Shown in pieces: positions 25,259 through 32,963 of a stretch of 64,000 nt of DNA (position 1 is its first letter; each line of letters opens with the position of its first letter). A program made the translations under genes and the position numbers. Location: positions 806,001 to 870,000 of the forward strand of contig OW818685.1 of the NCBI GenBank assembly GCA_942493245.1, read 5' to 3'. The notes under the pieces are model-generated. The model was not told where the DNA came from, ran no database searches, and saw only the letters and a list, made by a program, of their open reading frames with translations. The stretch comes from DAOPYU01 sp942493245. GTDB taxonomy: Bacteria; Sumerlaeota; Sumerlaeia; UBA8349.

Positions 25259-25930
25259 TCAGTATTTCGCGACCATGTCGCCGCTGAGGAACCCCTTGTT
25301 GGTGTACATCACATAGCCGCGGCTCTTCGTCCCGTTCGTGGGGTCGTAGATGTACAGATAGGTGTTGTGCTGGTCGCCCGGAATCACAGCCAGGATATTC
25401 CACGGGATCATGTTAGCCCAGCTGGCCGTGGGGGCCGAGTAGGTCCGGCTAGGGCCAACAGTGGCCAGGCTCCAGCGAAATCCCTTCCGGATGGTTCGAT
25501 CAATGCACCACCACGCGTCCGGATTCGACGTGGCGTCCTCGGCATCGTATCCGTGGTAGTTGTAGGTGCCGTGGCTTTCGTTCTCGCCCGAGCCGGCAAT
25601 GATACCCAGCGTGGCGAAAGGATCGGGCGGCAAAGATGAAATGTAACAGACAGGCGTGGTCAGCACGCTCAGGTATTCGGACGAAGGCCGCCACGCGTGG
25701 GGCTGTTCGTCCTGCGGCGCTTTGCCGTTGTCCACATAATAGGCCTCGATCGAGTTACCAATGGCGCGCATGTCGGCCATGCAGCGCGTGACCTTTGCCC
25801 GCGTCTGCGCCTCCATGAAGTTAGGCACGGCAATCGCCGCGAGAATCGCAATGATCGCCACCACGATGAGTAACTCGATCAGCGTGAAAGCATGCGAACC
25901 GCCTGACACAGGATGCTTCCCGATTTTCAT
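25259..25930 (-). CDS. Type IV prepilin/pseudopilin-like protein
   Basis: 223 residues from the ATG at 25930, which has GGGAGG 7 nt upstream. Class III leader GGSHA followed by FTLIELLIVVAIIAILAAIA, with the conserved Glu at +5. The residue before the cleavage site is Ala rather than the usual Gly. After the helix (FMEAQTRAKVTRCMADMRAIG) comes a globular domain with PxDP-like, Tyr-rich segments (TYNYHGYDAEDATS, NTYLYIYDPTNG). Orphan prepilins of this kind are present in many copies in Planctomycetes, Lentisphaerae, Sumerlaeota and Hydrogenedentota genomes. No pilus or type II secretion assembly genes are nearby. Confidence 0.9.
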   Translation of the reverse strand: MKIGKHPVSGGSHAFTLIELLIVVAIIAILAAIAVPNFMEAQTRAKVTRCMADMRAIGNSIEAYYVDNGKAPQDEQPHAWRPSSEYLSVLTTPVCYISSLPPDPFATLGIIAGSGENESHGTYNYHGYDAEDATSNPDAWWCIDRTIRKGFRWSLATVGPSRTYSAPTASWANMIPWNILAVIPGDQHNTYLYIYDPTNGTKSRGYVMYTNKGFLSGDMVAKY

Positions 25931-26322
25931 GGCTGAGCCTCCCTTTTCCGTCTGTGCATACGGTCCCACCGAAATCCGAGTCCGCAAATTTCCCTTTCAC
26001 TTCGATGCAATGATTCATTCTATCGCCCCAACAAACCGGCGGGCAAGATGAATCTGAAGATGAGAAAAAGTTATCCCCGCACAGGGGAACCGTTGTACAA
26101 GGAATTCCGAGGAAAAGGATATTCTCCTTGCAATAGCACGGAGGAGTACGGGACAATTTGTCGTTTGGGAGCCAATCGGTTTCCCGGGACTCGGGCAAGA
26201 AAGATTTGGGTGGTCTGTCTCCCCATCCTGGCTCAAACCCGGGTCTGACTTAACAAGCACAAGCCTCTTTTTTCCATATGAGTGACAGGATCTCTGTTTG
26301 TGGTGGTCGAGGGAGAAAGATC
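25931..26322. other. Intergenic region, prepilin / glycosyltransferase
   Basis: About 390 bp between divergent genes. AT-richer than its surroundings; probably holds both promoters. No RNA gene, repeat copy or supported coding frame was recognised; the short open frames lack ribosome sites and family resemblance. Confidence 0.45.
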
Positions 26323-27510
26323 ATGAAAAAAGTCGCAATGATTGTATTATCTCGATACCCCTCGGATCCACGGGTCCGGAGGGAGGCGGAGGCTCTGGAG
26401 AGAGCCGGGATATCCGTCGATATAATCTGTCTGCGCGGCGAAGGGGAATCGAAAGTCGAGCGGTTCGGTCAAGTGACGGCCTACCGGGCGCTGCGAAGCA
26501 CCAACAAAGAAAACCTGCTCGTGTACGTGTGGCACACGCTGGAATTTATGGTCACTGCCTGGTTCACTTTTTTCAGACTTCACATCAAGAACAAGTATGG
26601 TCTCCTTCAGGTTCACAACATGCCGGACTATCTGGTTTTCATCGGATTCTGGCAGAAACTCTTCGGTTTACCCATTATATTGGACCTTCACGACTTGACC
26701 GTCGAATTGTTCGAATCGAGATGGAAATCCGGGAAAAAGCGTTTTTTGCTCCCGTTGGTTCGTTTTGCTGAGAAAATTTCCTGTCATTTCGCGGATGATC
26801 TTATCACGACGAGCAACGGCTTTCGCGATTGTCTTGTCCGAAGAGGTATAGCGGCCGATAAAATCACACTGGTTCTGAATTCGGCGGACCACACCATTTT
26901 CAAACGCCCGGAACGCCTCCCCGAAAGTCGTGACGGAAAATGTCGGGTATTCTATCACGGAACGGTGAAGGAACGCTTCGGCATTCATCTTGTGATCGAA
27001 GCGCTCGCGCTGGTGCGCAAGGCGCTGCCGGAGGCGACCCTGACGATCCACGGGGGAATTTACGATCCCGATTACCGCGCGAAGCTGGAAGAAAGAATCG
27101 CCGAGTTGAATCTGGATGATTGCATTTTTCTGAAAGACTTCCTCCCTCTTGGAAAAATCGTGGATCTCATCAAGGAATCGGACATCGGCATTGTTCCCTA
27201 TATGAGCGATGTTTTCATGGATATCGCTCTTTCGACGAAGTGCTTCGAATATGTCGCGATGGGGCTGCCCGTGGTGGCTTCGAGACTCCCGTCCATCACC
27301 TCCTTGTTTGACGACGAATGCGTCGCGTATTTCGAAGCCGGCAACGCCGAGGATTGCGCAGACCAATTGATTCGACTGTATCAGGATTCTGAAAGAAAAA
27401 GAAGGAACGCGGAAAACGCTTCGCGCGCCTATCAGGGTATTGCCTGGCCCATCATGGAGAAACGCTACGTGGACCTGATCTGTAAAACGATGGAAGAAAA
27501 GAAGCGATAA
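26323..27510 (+). CDS. Glycosyltransferase family 4 (group 1)
   Basis: 395 residues; the ATG at 26323 follows GAGGGAGAAAG. GT-B fold: the N-terminal half has the acceptor-side loop MIVLSRYPSDPRVRREAEAL and LLQVHNMPDYLVFIGF; the C-terminal donor domain has RVFYHGTVKERFGIHLVIEAL, LTIHGGIYDPDYRAKL and the nucleotide-sugar E-x7-E-like region ALSTKCFEYVAMGLPVVASR. It should move a sugar from a nucleotide donor onto a lipid-linked or surface glycan on the cytoplasmic side. The gene stands alone, without polymerase, flippase or other glycosyltransferase genes, and its base composition is lower in GC than flanking genes, hinting at transfer. It ends a few bases before a dispersed repeat. Confidence 0.9.
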   Translation: MKKVAMIVLSRYPSDPRVRREAEALERAGISVDIICLRGEGESKVERFGQVTAYRALRSTNKENLLVYVWHTLEFMVTAWFTFFRLHIKNKYGLLQVHNMPDYLVFIGFWQKLFGLPIILDLHDLTVELFESRWKSGKKRFLLPLVRFAEKISCHFADDLITTSNGFRDCLVRRGIAADKITLVLNSADHTIFKRPERLPESRDGKCRVFYHGTVKERFGIHLVIEALALVRKALPEATLTIHGGIYDPDYRAKLEERIAELNLDDCIFLKDFLPLGKIVDLIKESDIGIVPYMSDVFMDIALSTKCFEYVAMGLPVVASRLPSITSLFDDECVAYFEAGNAEDCADQLIRLYQDSERKRRNAENASRAYQGIAWPIMEKRYVDLICKTMEEKKR

Positions 27511-27705
27511 CCCTGAAAACCGCAGTTGAAGCGCCAACGGCGCGGATTAATTGTAGCCTGGGGCAAGCGAAGCGTCGCCCCAAGATGGGTGTCCCTTTTT
27601 TTACAAGGGCTGAAAGCCCGGACTATGAAGGGGACAAAACGGTTGAATAGAGCGGGCTTTCAGCCCTTGCTGCATAACCAATCGGTTTCCTGGGGCGATG
27701 CCCCA
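27511..27705 (-). repeat. Dispersed structured repeat copy B, part left of the IS
   Basis: Together with 29124-29300 this was one repeat unit before an IS landed in it. Its reverse complement matches the right part of the copy at 41668-42000: GGGGC-hairpins, AAGGGCTGAAAGCCCG, TCTATTCA-CCGTTT, CATAGT-CGGGC-TTCAGCCCTT, and CTT-GGGGCGACGCT-CGCTTGCCCC. At its outer end (27511-27545) is an inverted extra CCGCAGTT plus GCGCCAACGGCGC module. The last 15 bases are the IS target duplication. Confidence 0.8.
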
Positions 27706-27723
27706 TAAGCGTTAACCTAATTC

Positions 27724-27753
27724 TTGACCTGTCGAGAGCATCCAGCGTAAGAT
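27724..27753 (+). promoter_or_regulatory. Candidate promoter of the IS transposase
   Basis: TTGACC at 27724-27729 and TAAGAT at 27748-27753 are separated by 18 bp, about 40 bp upstream of the transposase start and starting at the inner edge of the left terminal repeat. The hexamers match sigma-70 consensus reasonably well; there is no other support. Confidence 0.4.
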
Positions 27754-27793
27754 TCGGCTTGTGCAGTGCGAATCGAGAAGCCGGAGGACGCTC

Positions 27794-29117
27794 ATGGAGA
27801 TTGAGGATGTTGTTCACGAGGATTTGGCGGACTGGCCATTGTTGATGCGCTTCCTGCCTGATGGTTGGAAGGAAAAAGCGAGAGAATTGGGCGCTTTGCG
27901 GCGCAGCGGACGCAAGTTTTGCAGTAGCGAAGCGTTGTTGCGAACGCTGCTGGTTCACCTGGCTCTGGGGTGTTCTCTGAAGGAGACGGCGTCTCGGGCG
28001 CGATTGACGGGTTTAGCCGATGTGTCGAGTGTTGCCGTGTGGAAAAGGCTGCGGGAGTCGGGAGAATGGTTGCGCTGGATGAGCGAGGCGGTGATGCGTC
28101 AGTGGGTGGAGCGCCGGCCAGAAGACCTGTTGCCGGGGCCTTATCGAATACGGCTGGTGGATGCGACGTCGATTTCAGAGCCGGGCAGCACGGGCAGCGA
28201 CTGGCGGATTCACTACGCCGTGGAACTGGGCTCTCTGCAATGCGATTCCGTGGAGGTGACCGATGTGCGCGAGGGCGAAACGTTTCGGCGCTTTCCGGTC
28301 AGTCCGGGCGATTTGCTGCTGGGCGACCGGATTTATGCCAACCGTGGCGGAATCGAGCACGTGGTGCGCCACGGCGGGGAGGTCCTGGTCCGAATGAATC
28401 TGACGAATTTGCCTCTTGAGAAGGAATCGGGCAAACCGTTCTCTCTGCTGCGGCGGCTCAGAACCCTGCGCATCGGTGAGGTGGGCGAGTGGCCCTGTTG
28501 GATCGCACCGACGGGAGCCGAGCGAATCGCCGCGCGCGTTTGCGCCGTCAAGCGTGACCGCACAGCCACGCAATTTGCCTGCAAGAAGTTGTTGCGTCGA
28601 GAAAGCCGAAAAGGGGAGAAACTGCGCCCGGAAACGCTCGAATCGTGCGCCTATGTATTCGTGTTGACCACCGTTCCAGCCGAGCGCATTTCCGCCGCGT
28701 CACTTCTGGAAATCTACCGGGGGCGCTGGCAGGTGGAACTGGCTTTCAAACGCTTGAAATCCATACTGAACCTGAGCCATCTGCCCAAGCAAGACCCGCA
28801 AGGGGCGCGCGCGTGGCTACACGGCAAGATCCTGGTGGCGTTCCTTGTGGAGGCGCTGATTCACGCAGGGAACTCTTTTTCCCCCTGGGGATACCCCCTC
28901 GATCCCAGGGAGTCTCGATGACTCACAGCGGCGAAGTCATTGGAATGAAACACAATTCATGTTCCGTCAACTCTGCCGAGGCGTTTGTCCAGATCTGTCG
29001 TTGTCCGACGCCATTCGTCAATGGCCCGCCATCAGTCACACTCTGCTTGAAACACCGCGTAAGAGAACCCGACAGAATGCAAAAATTCGGAGAATCATGC
29101 AAAGAGAATTAGGTTAA
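27794..29117 (+). pseudogene. IS4-family transposase, frameshifted near the C-terminus
   Basis: The start ATG at 27794 has GGAGG 7 nt upstream. The continuous frame ends at 28921 (375 codons) and holds the catalytic DDE: Asp in RLVDATSI, Asp in LLGDRIYANRG, Glu in the IS4 signature YRGRWQVELAFKRLK (Y-2-R-3-E-6-K). After FSPWGYPLDPRESR it stops. The +1 frame then continues as SHWNETQFMFRQLC to RTRQNAKIRRIMQREL and stops at 29117, inside the right terminal repeat, as expected for the native C-terminus. A one-base indel between about 28900 and 28940 explains this. The catalytic residues are intact but the last 65 or so residues are lost, so activity is doubtful. A sequencing or assembly error is an alternative. 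Confidence 0.8.
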
Positions 29118-29123
29118 CGCTTA

Positions 29124-29300
29124 TGGGGCGATGCCCCAGGCTGGTATAAAACGCGCCGTTGGCGCTTTCCATCCAAATCTCCCTTGCCTTCGACGTCTTT
29201 CCCTGTTTTCCCGGAACTCACCTTCCGGATGTCTTAAATTCCCCTGATCTCAAACGAGTTATCCGCTCAACTGCGGTACTCAGGATAACCGCAACTCCCG
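29124..29300 (-). repeat. Dispersed structured repeat copy B, part right of the IS
   Basis: Continuation of the repeat cut by the IS. On the minus strand it reads CCGCAGTTGAGCGGATAACTCG, GTTTGAGATCAGGGGAA, AGTTCCGGGAAAACAGGGAAAGACGT as separate conserved blocks, then the GCGCCAACGGCGCG hairpin, TTATACCAGCC and TGGGGCATCGCCCCA. Small indels and stop codons in every frame show it is not protein-coding here. Confidence 0.8.
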
Positions 29301-29446
29301 TCACGGCGCGCTTTTTCTCCTGTACATGCCGCGCAGAGTGCAAAAAAGTGGGAAACGCGGAATACCCAAGTGGAAAAGGCGATCACACGGGGGCTGTCGA
29401 GTCTTTTTCGTCTTTCTCTGACGAAGCGGCCGGCGAGACGCCGAAA

Positions 29447-30724
29447 TCATCCCTCTCGCGCGGCGGCAAGACCCGACAGGTAACCGGATGAGAAGGCCCA
29501 TTGCAGATTGAACCCCCCGCACGGGCCCTCCACGTCGAGGATTTCTCCGGCGAAGAACAACCCAGGCAGGAGACGGCTGGCGAGCGTGCGCGGGTCCACC
29601 TGTTTCAGTTCTACCCCGCCTCGCGTCACCATGGCGCGCTCGAAATCTTCCGTGGCGCGGATCGTGAACGGGGTCTCGGCCAGAATCGCCGCGAGCGCGG
29701 CGCGCTGGGCGCGCCCGATGTAGGAGGCGCGCAGATCCTCAGGGGCCCCCGCCTGTTCGCAAAGCCGTTGCGCCACCGAGGTCGGGAGCGACTCAGCCAC
29801 GAGGGAACGGAGAAGTTTGCGTCCGTGGGAGGCCCGCCAGCAGTCCAGGCGCGCGGTCCAATCCTGAACTGACAGCCCCCCCGTCAGCGCGGCGCGAAGC
29901 GGAACGGTAGGACGCTCCTGAAGCAACGCGGCGACTTCACCCGAGAGGTCGAGCGCCGCCGGTCCCGAAAGCCCGCGATGCGTAAAGAGCAGATCGCCCG
30001 TGCATTCCACAGACGGGCGCAGCGGCAGGTCAATGCGGAGCCGCACACCGGCGAAGGTCACGCCTGCGCACTCGCCCGGCCATCCTTCCTGGGTGACGAG
30101 AGGAACCAGCGCGGGAACCGTTTGTGTGATCGCGTGCCCGGCCTGGCGCGCCAGCGCAAACCCGGAGCCGTTGGACCCCAGCGCGGGCCAGGCGCACCCG
30201 CCCGCCGCCAGAATCACGCGGTCGGCGGGGAAGGTCGCGCCGGTACCCTCCTGTGTCAGGCCCTTCAACTGCCCGGTTTCGATCCAGAGCGTCCATCCCT
30301 CCGTCCGGCAGACCACCTCCCCCCCCGCCCGCGTCAGGGCATCGCGCAACGCGTCGCACACGGAGGAAGCGTTTCCAGAAACCGGGAAGTAATGCACACC
30401 GTCCTCAGCCTGGAACCGTACGCCCAATTCGGCGAAGAAGCGCAGGAGGTCGTCGCGATCCAGCGCCGCGAGCGCCGGGCGCATGAACCGCGACGCCGCG
30501 CGCCCGAAGCGGTCCAGGAACGCCGAGGTATCGAGCGTGTTGGTCAGGTTGCACCGCCCGCCCCCGGTCGCCAGGAGTTTCGCGCCCGGTCGGGGCATCC
30601 GTTCGAAAACCTTGACCTGCGCACCCGCGCGCGCCGCCGCGATCGCCGCCATCAGCCCGGCCGGCCCCGCGCCGACCACGGCGACCCGATAATGACCGGA
30701 GGCGTGAGGCAAAAGATTGTTCAT
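29447..30724 (-). CDS. NAD(P)/FAD-dependent flavoprotein (BaiN/HI0933/YhiN family)
   Basis: About 425 residues. FAD-binding Rossmann motif VAVVGAGPAGLMAA near the start, the family hallmark GGGRCNLTN, and a C-terminal FAD-contacting block GLFFAGEILDVEGPCGGFNLQWAFSSG. TRGGVELKQVDPRT is a second hallmark of the HI0933-like group. Members are cytoplasmic flavoproteins of mostly unassigned reaction; one clade includes a bile-acid-pathway reductase, but such a function should not be inferred here. Several in-frame ATGs precede (30787, 30766); 30724 begins right before the Rossmann domain with AGGATGG upstream. It is downstream of pta on the same strand, separated by a hairpin. Confidence 0.88.
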   Translation of the reverse strand: MNNLLPHASGHYRVAVVGAGPAGLMAAIAAARAGAQVKVFERMPRPGAKLLATGGGRCNLTNTLDTSAFLDRFGRAASRFMRPALAALDRDDLLRFFAELGVRFQAEDGVHYFPVSGNASSVCDALRDALTRAGGEVVCRTEGWTLWIETGQLKGLTQEGTGATFPADRVILAAGGCAWPALGSNGSGFALARQAGHAITQTVPALVPLVTQEGWPGECAGVTFAGVRLRIDLPLRPSVECTGDLLFTHRGLSGPAALDLSGEVAALLQERPTVPLRAALTGGLSVQDWTARLDCWRASHGRKLLRSLVAESLPTSVAQRLCEQAGAPEDLRASYIGRAQRAALAAILAETPFTIRATEDFERAMVTRGGVELKQVDPRTLASRLLPGLFFAGEILDVEGPCGGFNLQWAFSSGYLSGLAAAREG

Positions 30725-30801
30725 TCGGGAACCATCCTGACGAATACGCATTCGGTTTCGATTCATTCTGTCCAGAATGAAAAACATTCAAACCACATAG
30801 A

Positions 30802-30838
30802 CACGAAGGCACAAAGACTTTTTCTTTGTGCCTTCGTG
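30802..30838 (-). terminator. Perfect 16-bp hairpin downstream of pta
   Basis: CACGAAGGCACAAAGA (30802-30817) pairs with its exact complement at 30823-30838 across a 5-nt loop. It lies about 70 bp past the pta stop on the minus strand and before the flavoprotein gene. No long T-run follows, so termination is an inference. The stem sequence (cacgaaggcacaaag) belongs to the same family of interspersed motifs found in the 49-53 kb array. Confidence 0.55.
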
Positions 30839-30906
30839 GTTTCACTAAAAACTCGAACCGGAAAAGAACCGTCTCCCGATCCTCACCTCTTCCGAACTTT
30901 CAAACC

Positions 30907-31908
30907 TCACCCCGCCGCCTGCACCGCTGTGATGGTGGCGACCTGGACCACATCTTCAACCGAGCAGCCGCGCGAGAGGTCGTTGACGGGCAACCGCAGG
31001 CCCTGGATGATCGGTCCGTAGGCCTCCGCCTTGGCCAGACGCTGGACGAGTTTGTAGGCGATGTTGCCCGCGCCCAGGTCCGGGAAGATCAACGTGTTAG
31101 CCTTGCCCGCTACCTGGCTGCCCGGGGCTTTCGACTTACCGACGCTTTCGACCAGAGCCGCATCGGCCTGCAACTCGCCATCAATCTTCAGGTCGGGCCG
31201 CCGCGCCGCCAGCGCCGCCGCAGCCTGCGCCACCTTGGTCACGTCGTCATGCTTGGCGCTGCCTTTGGTTGAGAAGCTCAGGAACGCGACCACCGGCTCG
31301 ACCCCCACCAACTGACGGCACGAGTTCGCCGCCGCTTCCCCGATGTCCACCAACTGCTCTTGCGTCGGATCGGGAATCACGGCGCAGTCGCTGAACACCA
31401 GCACGCCTTCGGCGCCGAATGTCGGCTCAGGCAGGATCATCAGAAAGCACGACGACACGGTCTTAAGCCCCTCGCGTGTTCCGATGCACTTGATCGAAGC
31501 GCGCAACACGTTGCCCGTCGTGTTCAGAGCGCCCGCCGTCATGCCGTCGGCGATGCCCATGCGCACCAGCATGGCGCCGAACCAGAGCGGATCCTTCAAC
31601 AGATCCTTGACCTGCTCGGCCGTCAGGTTTTCCTTGGCGCGCATCTGCTGGTACAACGCCACCATTTCATCGAGGCGATCGAACGTATCGATGCCGATGC
31701 ACTTCATCCCGTCGAGGCTCACACCCGCCGCCTGGGCGGCCTTGGCCAGTTCGTCCGCCGAACCAATCACCAGCGGCGTTCCCAACCCCTCGTCGGCAAA
31801 AATCCGCGCGGCTTTGAGGGTCCGCGCGTCGTCGCGCGCCTCGGCCAGACAGATGGTTTTCTTCAACGCGCGCGCTTTTTCCCGAAATTTCTCCGCCAAA
31901 TTCGACAT
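30907..31908 (-). CDS. pta: Phosphate acetyltransferase
   Basis: Cytoplasmic enzyme interconverting acetyl-CoA plus phosphate and acetyl phosphate plus CoA, normally paired with acetate kinase. 333 residues, the short form made only of the catalytic PTA_PTB domain. Landmarks: CLAEARDDARTLKAARIF, DGMTAGALNTTGNVLRASIKCIGT, FSDCAVIPDPTQEQLVDI, ANTLIFPDLGAGNIAYKLVQRL and the C-terminal LPVNDLSRGCSVEDVV. The ATG at 31908 has a GAGGAAAGGAAAG purine tract upstream; a longer frame to 31989 has no good site. ackA is not in the window. A hairpin follows the gene. Confidence 0.95.
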   Translation of the reverse strand: MSNLAEKFREKARALKKTICLAEARDDARTLKAARIFADEGLGTPLVIGSADELAKAAQAAGVSLDGMKCIGIDTFDRLDEMVALYQQMRAKENLTAEQVKDLLKDPLWFGAMLVRMGIADGMTAGALNTTGNVLRASIKCIGTREGLKTVSSCFLMILPEPTFGAEGVLVFSDCAVIPDPTQEQLVDIGEAAANSCRQLVGVEPVVAFLSFSTKGSAKHDDVTKVAQAAAALAARRPDLKIDGELQADAALVESVGKSKAPGSQVAGKANTLIFPDLGAGNIAYKLVQRLAKAEAYGPIIQGLRLPVNDLSRGCSVEDVVQVATITAVQAAG

Positions 31909-32020
31909 GATCGTTCTTTCCTTTCCTCGTTGGGAATCGTTCGGTTGTATCCCTATACAAAGGCCGATCTGGCGGCCTTTAGAATCCAAGATGAAATGTC
32001 TCCGTCCGTGATCACTTTTC

Positions 32021-32785
32021 TCATCGGGGGGTTCTTCCCGGAATGATCACTCGATCATCCCCCCCACCGGGAACCCCGAACAGGTCCGCCACCACCCGAT
32101 TCGCCGGCGATTCGCGCAATTCCTGCGGCGTGGCCACCTGCTGCACCTCGCCCTGGTCCAGTACCACCACGCGCTGCCCCACCGCCAGGGCCTCAGCCGG
32201 GTCGCGCGTCACAAACAACATCGTGGTCGAGAGGATTTCCTGCAACCGGACAATCTCGACCTGCATCTCCCGGCGCAATTGCGGGTCCAGATCAATGAAA
32301 GGCTCATCGAGCAGAAAAAGGGACGGCTTCGCGACCAGCAACCGGCCCAACGCAACCCGCTGACGCTGATCGCCCGACAGCGAATCGGGCTTGCGGTCCA
32401 GCACGTCCGCTACACCCAGCAATTGCGCGGCCTCGCGCACCCGACGGTCCAGTTCGTCCTTCGCCACCCCACGCAGCCGCAGCCCATACCCCAGATTGCG
32501 GTAAACGGTCAGGTGCGGATAGAGCGCGTAGTTGTGAAACACGGTCGCCACATCGCGCTCGGCGGGCGGCAGACTCGTGATGTCCAGGTCACCCAGAAAG
32601 ATTCGACCTTCGGGGATTTCATCCAGCCCGGCGATCATGCGCACCAGCGTGGTCTTGCCCGACCCAGGCGCGCCCAACAGCACAACGCGCTCGCCATCCG
32701 CCAGATCCAGCGACACCTCGCGAAGGGCACAGACATTCTTCTTCTGGAAAACTTTGGTGAGGTTTTCAACACGCACTCGAGCCAT
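32021..32785 (-). CDS. Orphan ABC transporter ATP-binding protein (MalK-like) with degenerate motifs
   Basis: 254 residues, ABC ATPase of the sugar-importer MalK/UgpC type but without the C-terminal regulatory OB domains, so shorter than the usual 350-370. Walker A GAPGSGKTT (38-46) and Walker B LFLLDEP are intact. Three catalytic positions differ: the Q-loop Gln is His84 (VFHNYALYPH), the signature is LSGDQ (136-140), and the switch His is Arg194 (VTRDPAEA instead of VTHD). This points to weak hydrolysis or a regulatory/partner-dependent ATPase. No permease or binding-protein gene is adjacent. The ATG at 32785 has a purine-rich GGAAGGAA upstream. Same strand as thrS and pta. Confidence 0.87.
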   Translation of the reverse strand: MARVRVENLTKVFQKKNVCALREVSLDLADGERVVLLGAPGSGKTTLVRMIAGLDEIPEGRIFLGDLDITSLPPAERDVATVFHNYALYPHLTVYRNLGYGLRLRGVAKDELDRRVREAAQLLGVADVLDRKPDSLSGDQRQRVALGRLLVAKPSLFLLDEPFIDLDPQLRREMQVEIVRLQEILSTTMLFVTRDPAEALAVGQRVVVLDQGEVQQVATPQELRESPANRVVADLFGVPGGGDDRVIIPGRTPR

Positions 32786-32880
32786 GCAGGAGCCATTCCT
32801 TCCCAACCCAACGCTACAGCGTGCTCCACCGTAAAGCATCCCTCCCCCGATGTCAATCTTAAGGGAGGGAACGGTACAAA

Positions 32881-32921
32881 AATCGGCCCTTGAAAGGGTA
32901 CTTCGCTCTCAAGGGCCGATT
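32881..32921 (-). terminator. Rho-independent terminator of thrS
   Basis: A perfect 13-bp stem (32881-32893 with 32909-32921; core CGGCCCTTGA) lies 43 bp after the thrS stop. On the minus strand the 3' arm runs into a short T-run (ATTTTTG), giving a classical intrinsic terminator between thrS and the ABC ATPase gene. Confidence 0.85.
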
Positions 32922-32963
32922 GCATGGACTGTTTCCAGTTTCAAAACCCGGGAAAAATCCGAC

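Larger units (their letters stand above)
27706..29123 (+). mobile_element. IS4-family insertion sequence (1,418 bp)
   Basis: The 19-bp terminal inverted repeats are perfect: TAAGCGTTAACCTAATTCT at 27706-27724 and its reverse complement at 29105-29123. They are flanked by a perfect 15-bp direct repeat, TGGGGCGATGCCCCA (27691-27705 and 29124-29138), read as the target-site duplication. The target is the hairpin of a dispersed repeat, and joining the flanks restores that repeat as seen at 41.8 kb. One transposase gene fills the element; its C-terminal part is frameshifted. Intact ends and perfect duplication suggest a recent insertion. The IS4 assignment rests on the DDE and YREK motifs in the transposase. 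Confidence 0.92.

Noticed and set aside
29301..29446. Possible coding remnant between repeat and flavoprotein
   Set aside because: Short open frames only, with no ribosome site or family resemblance.
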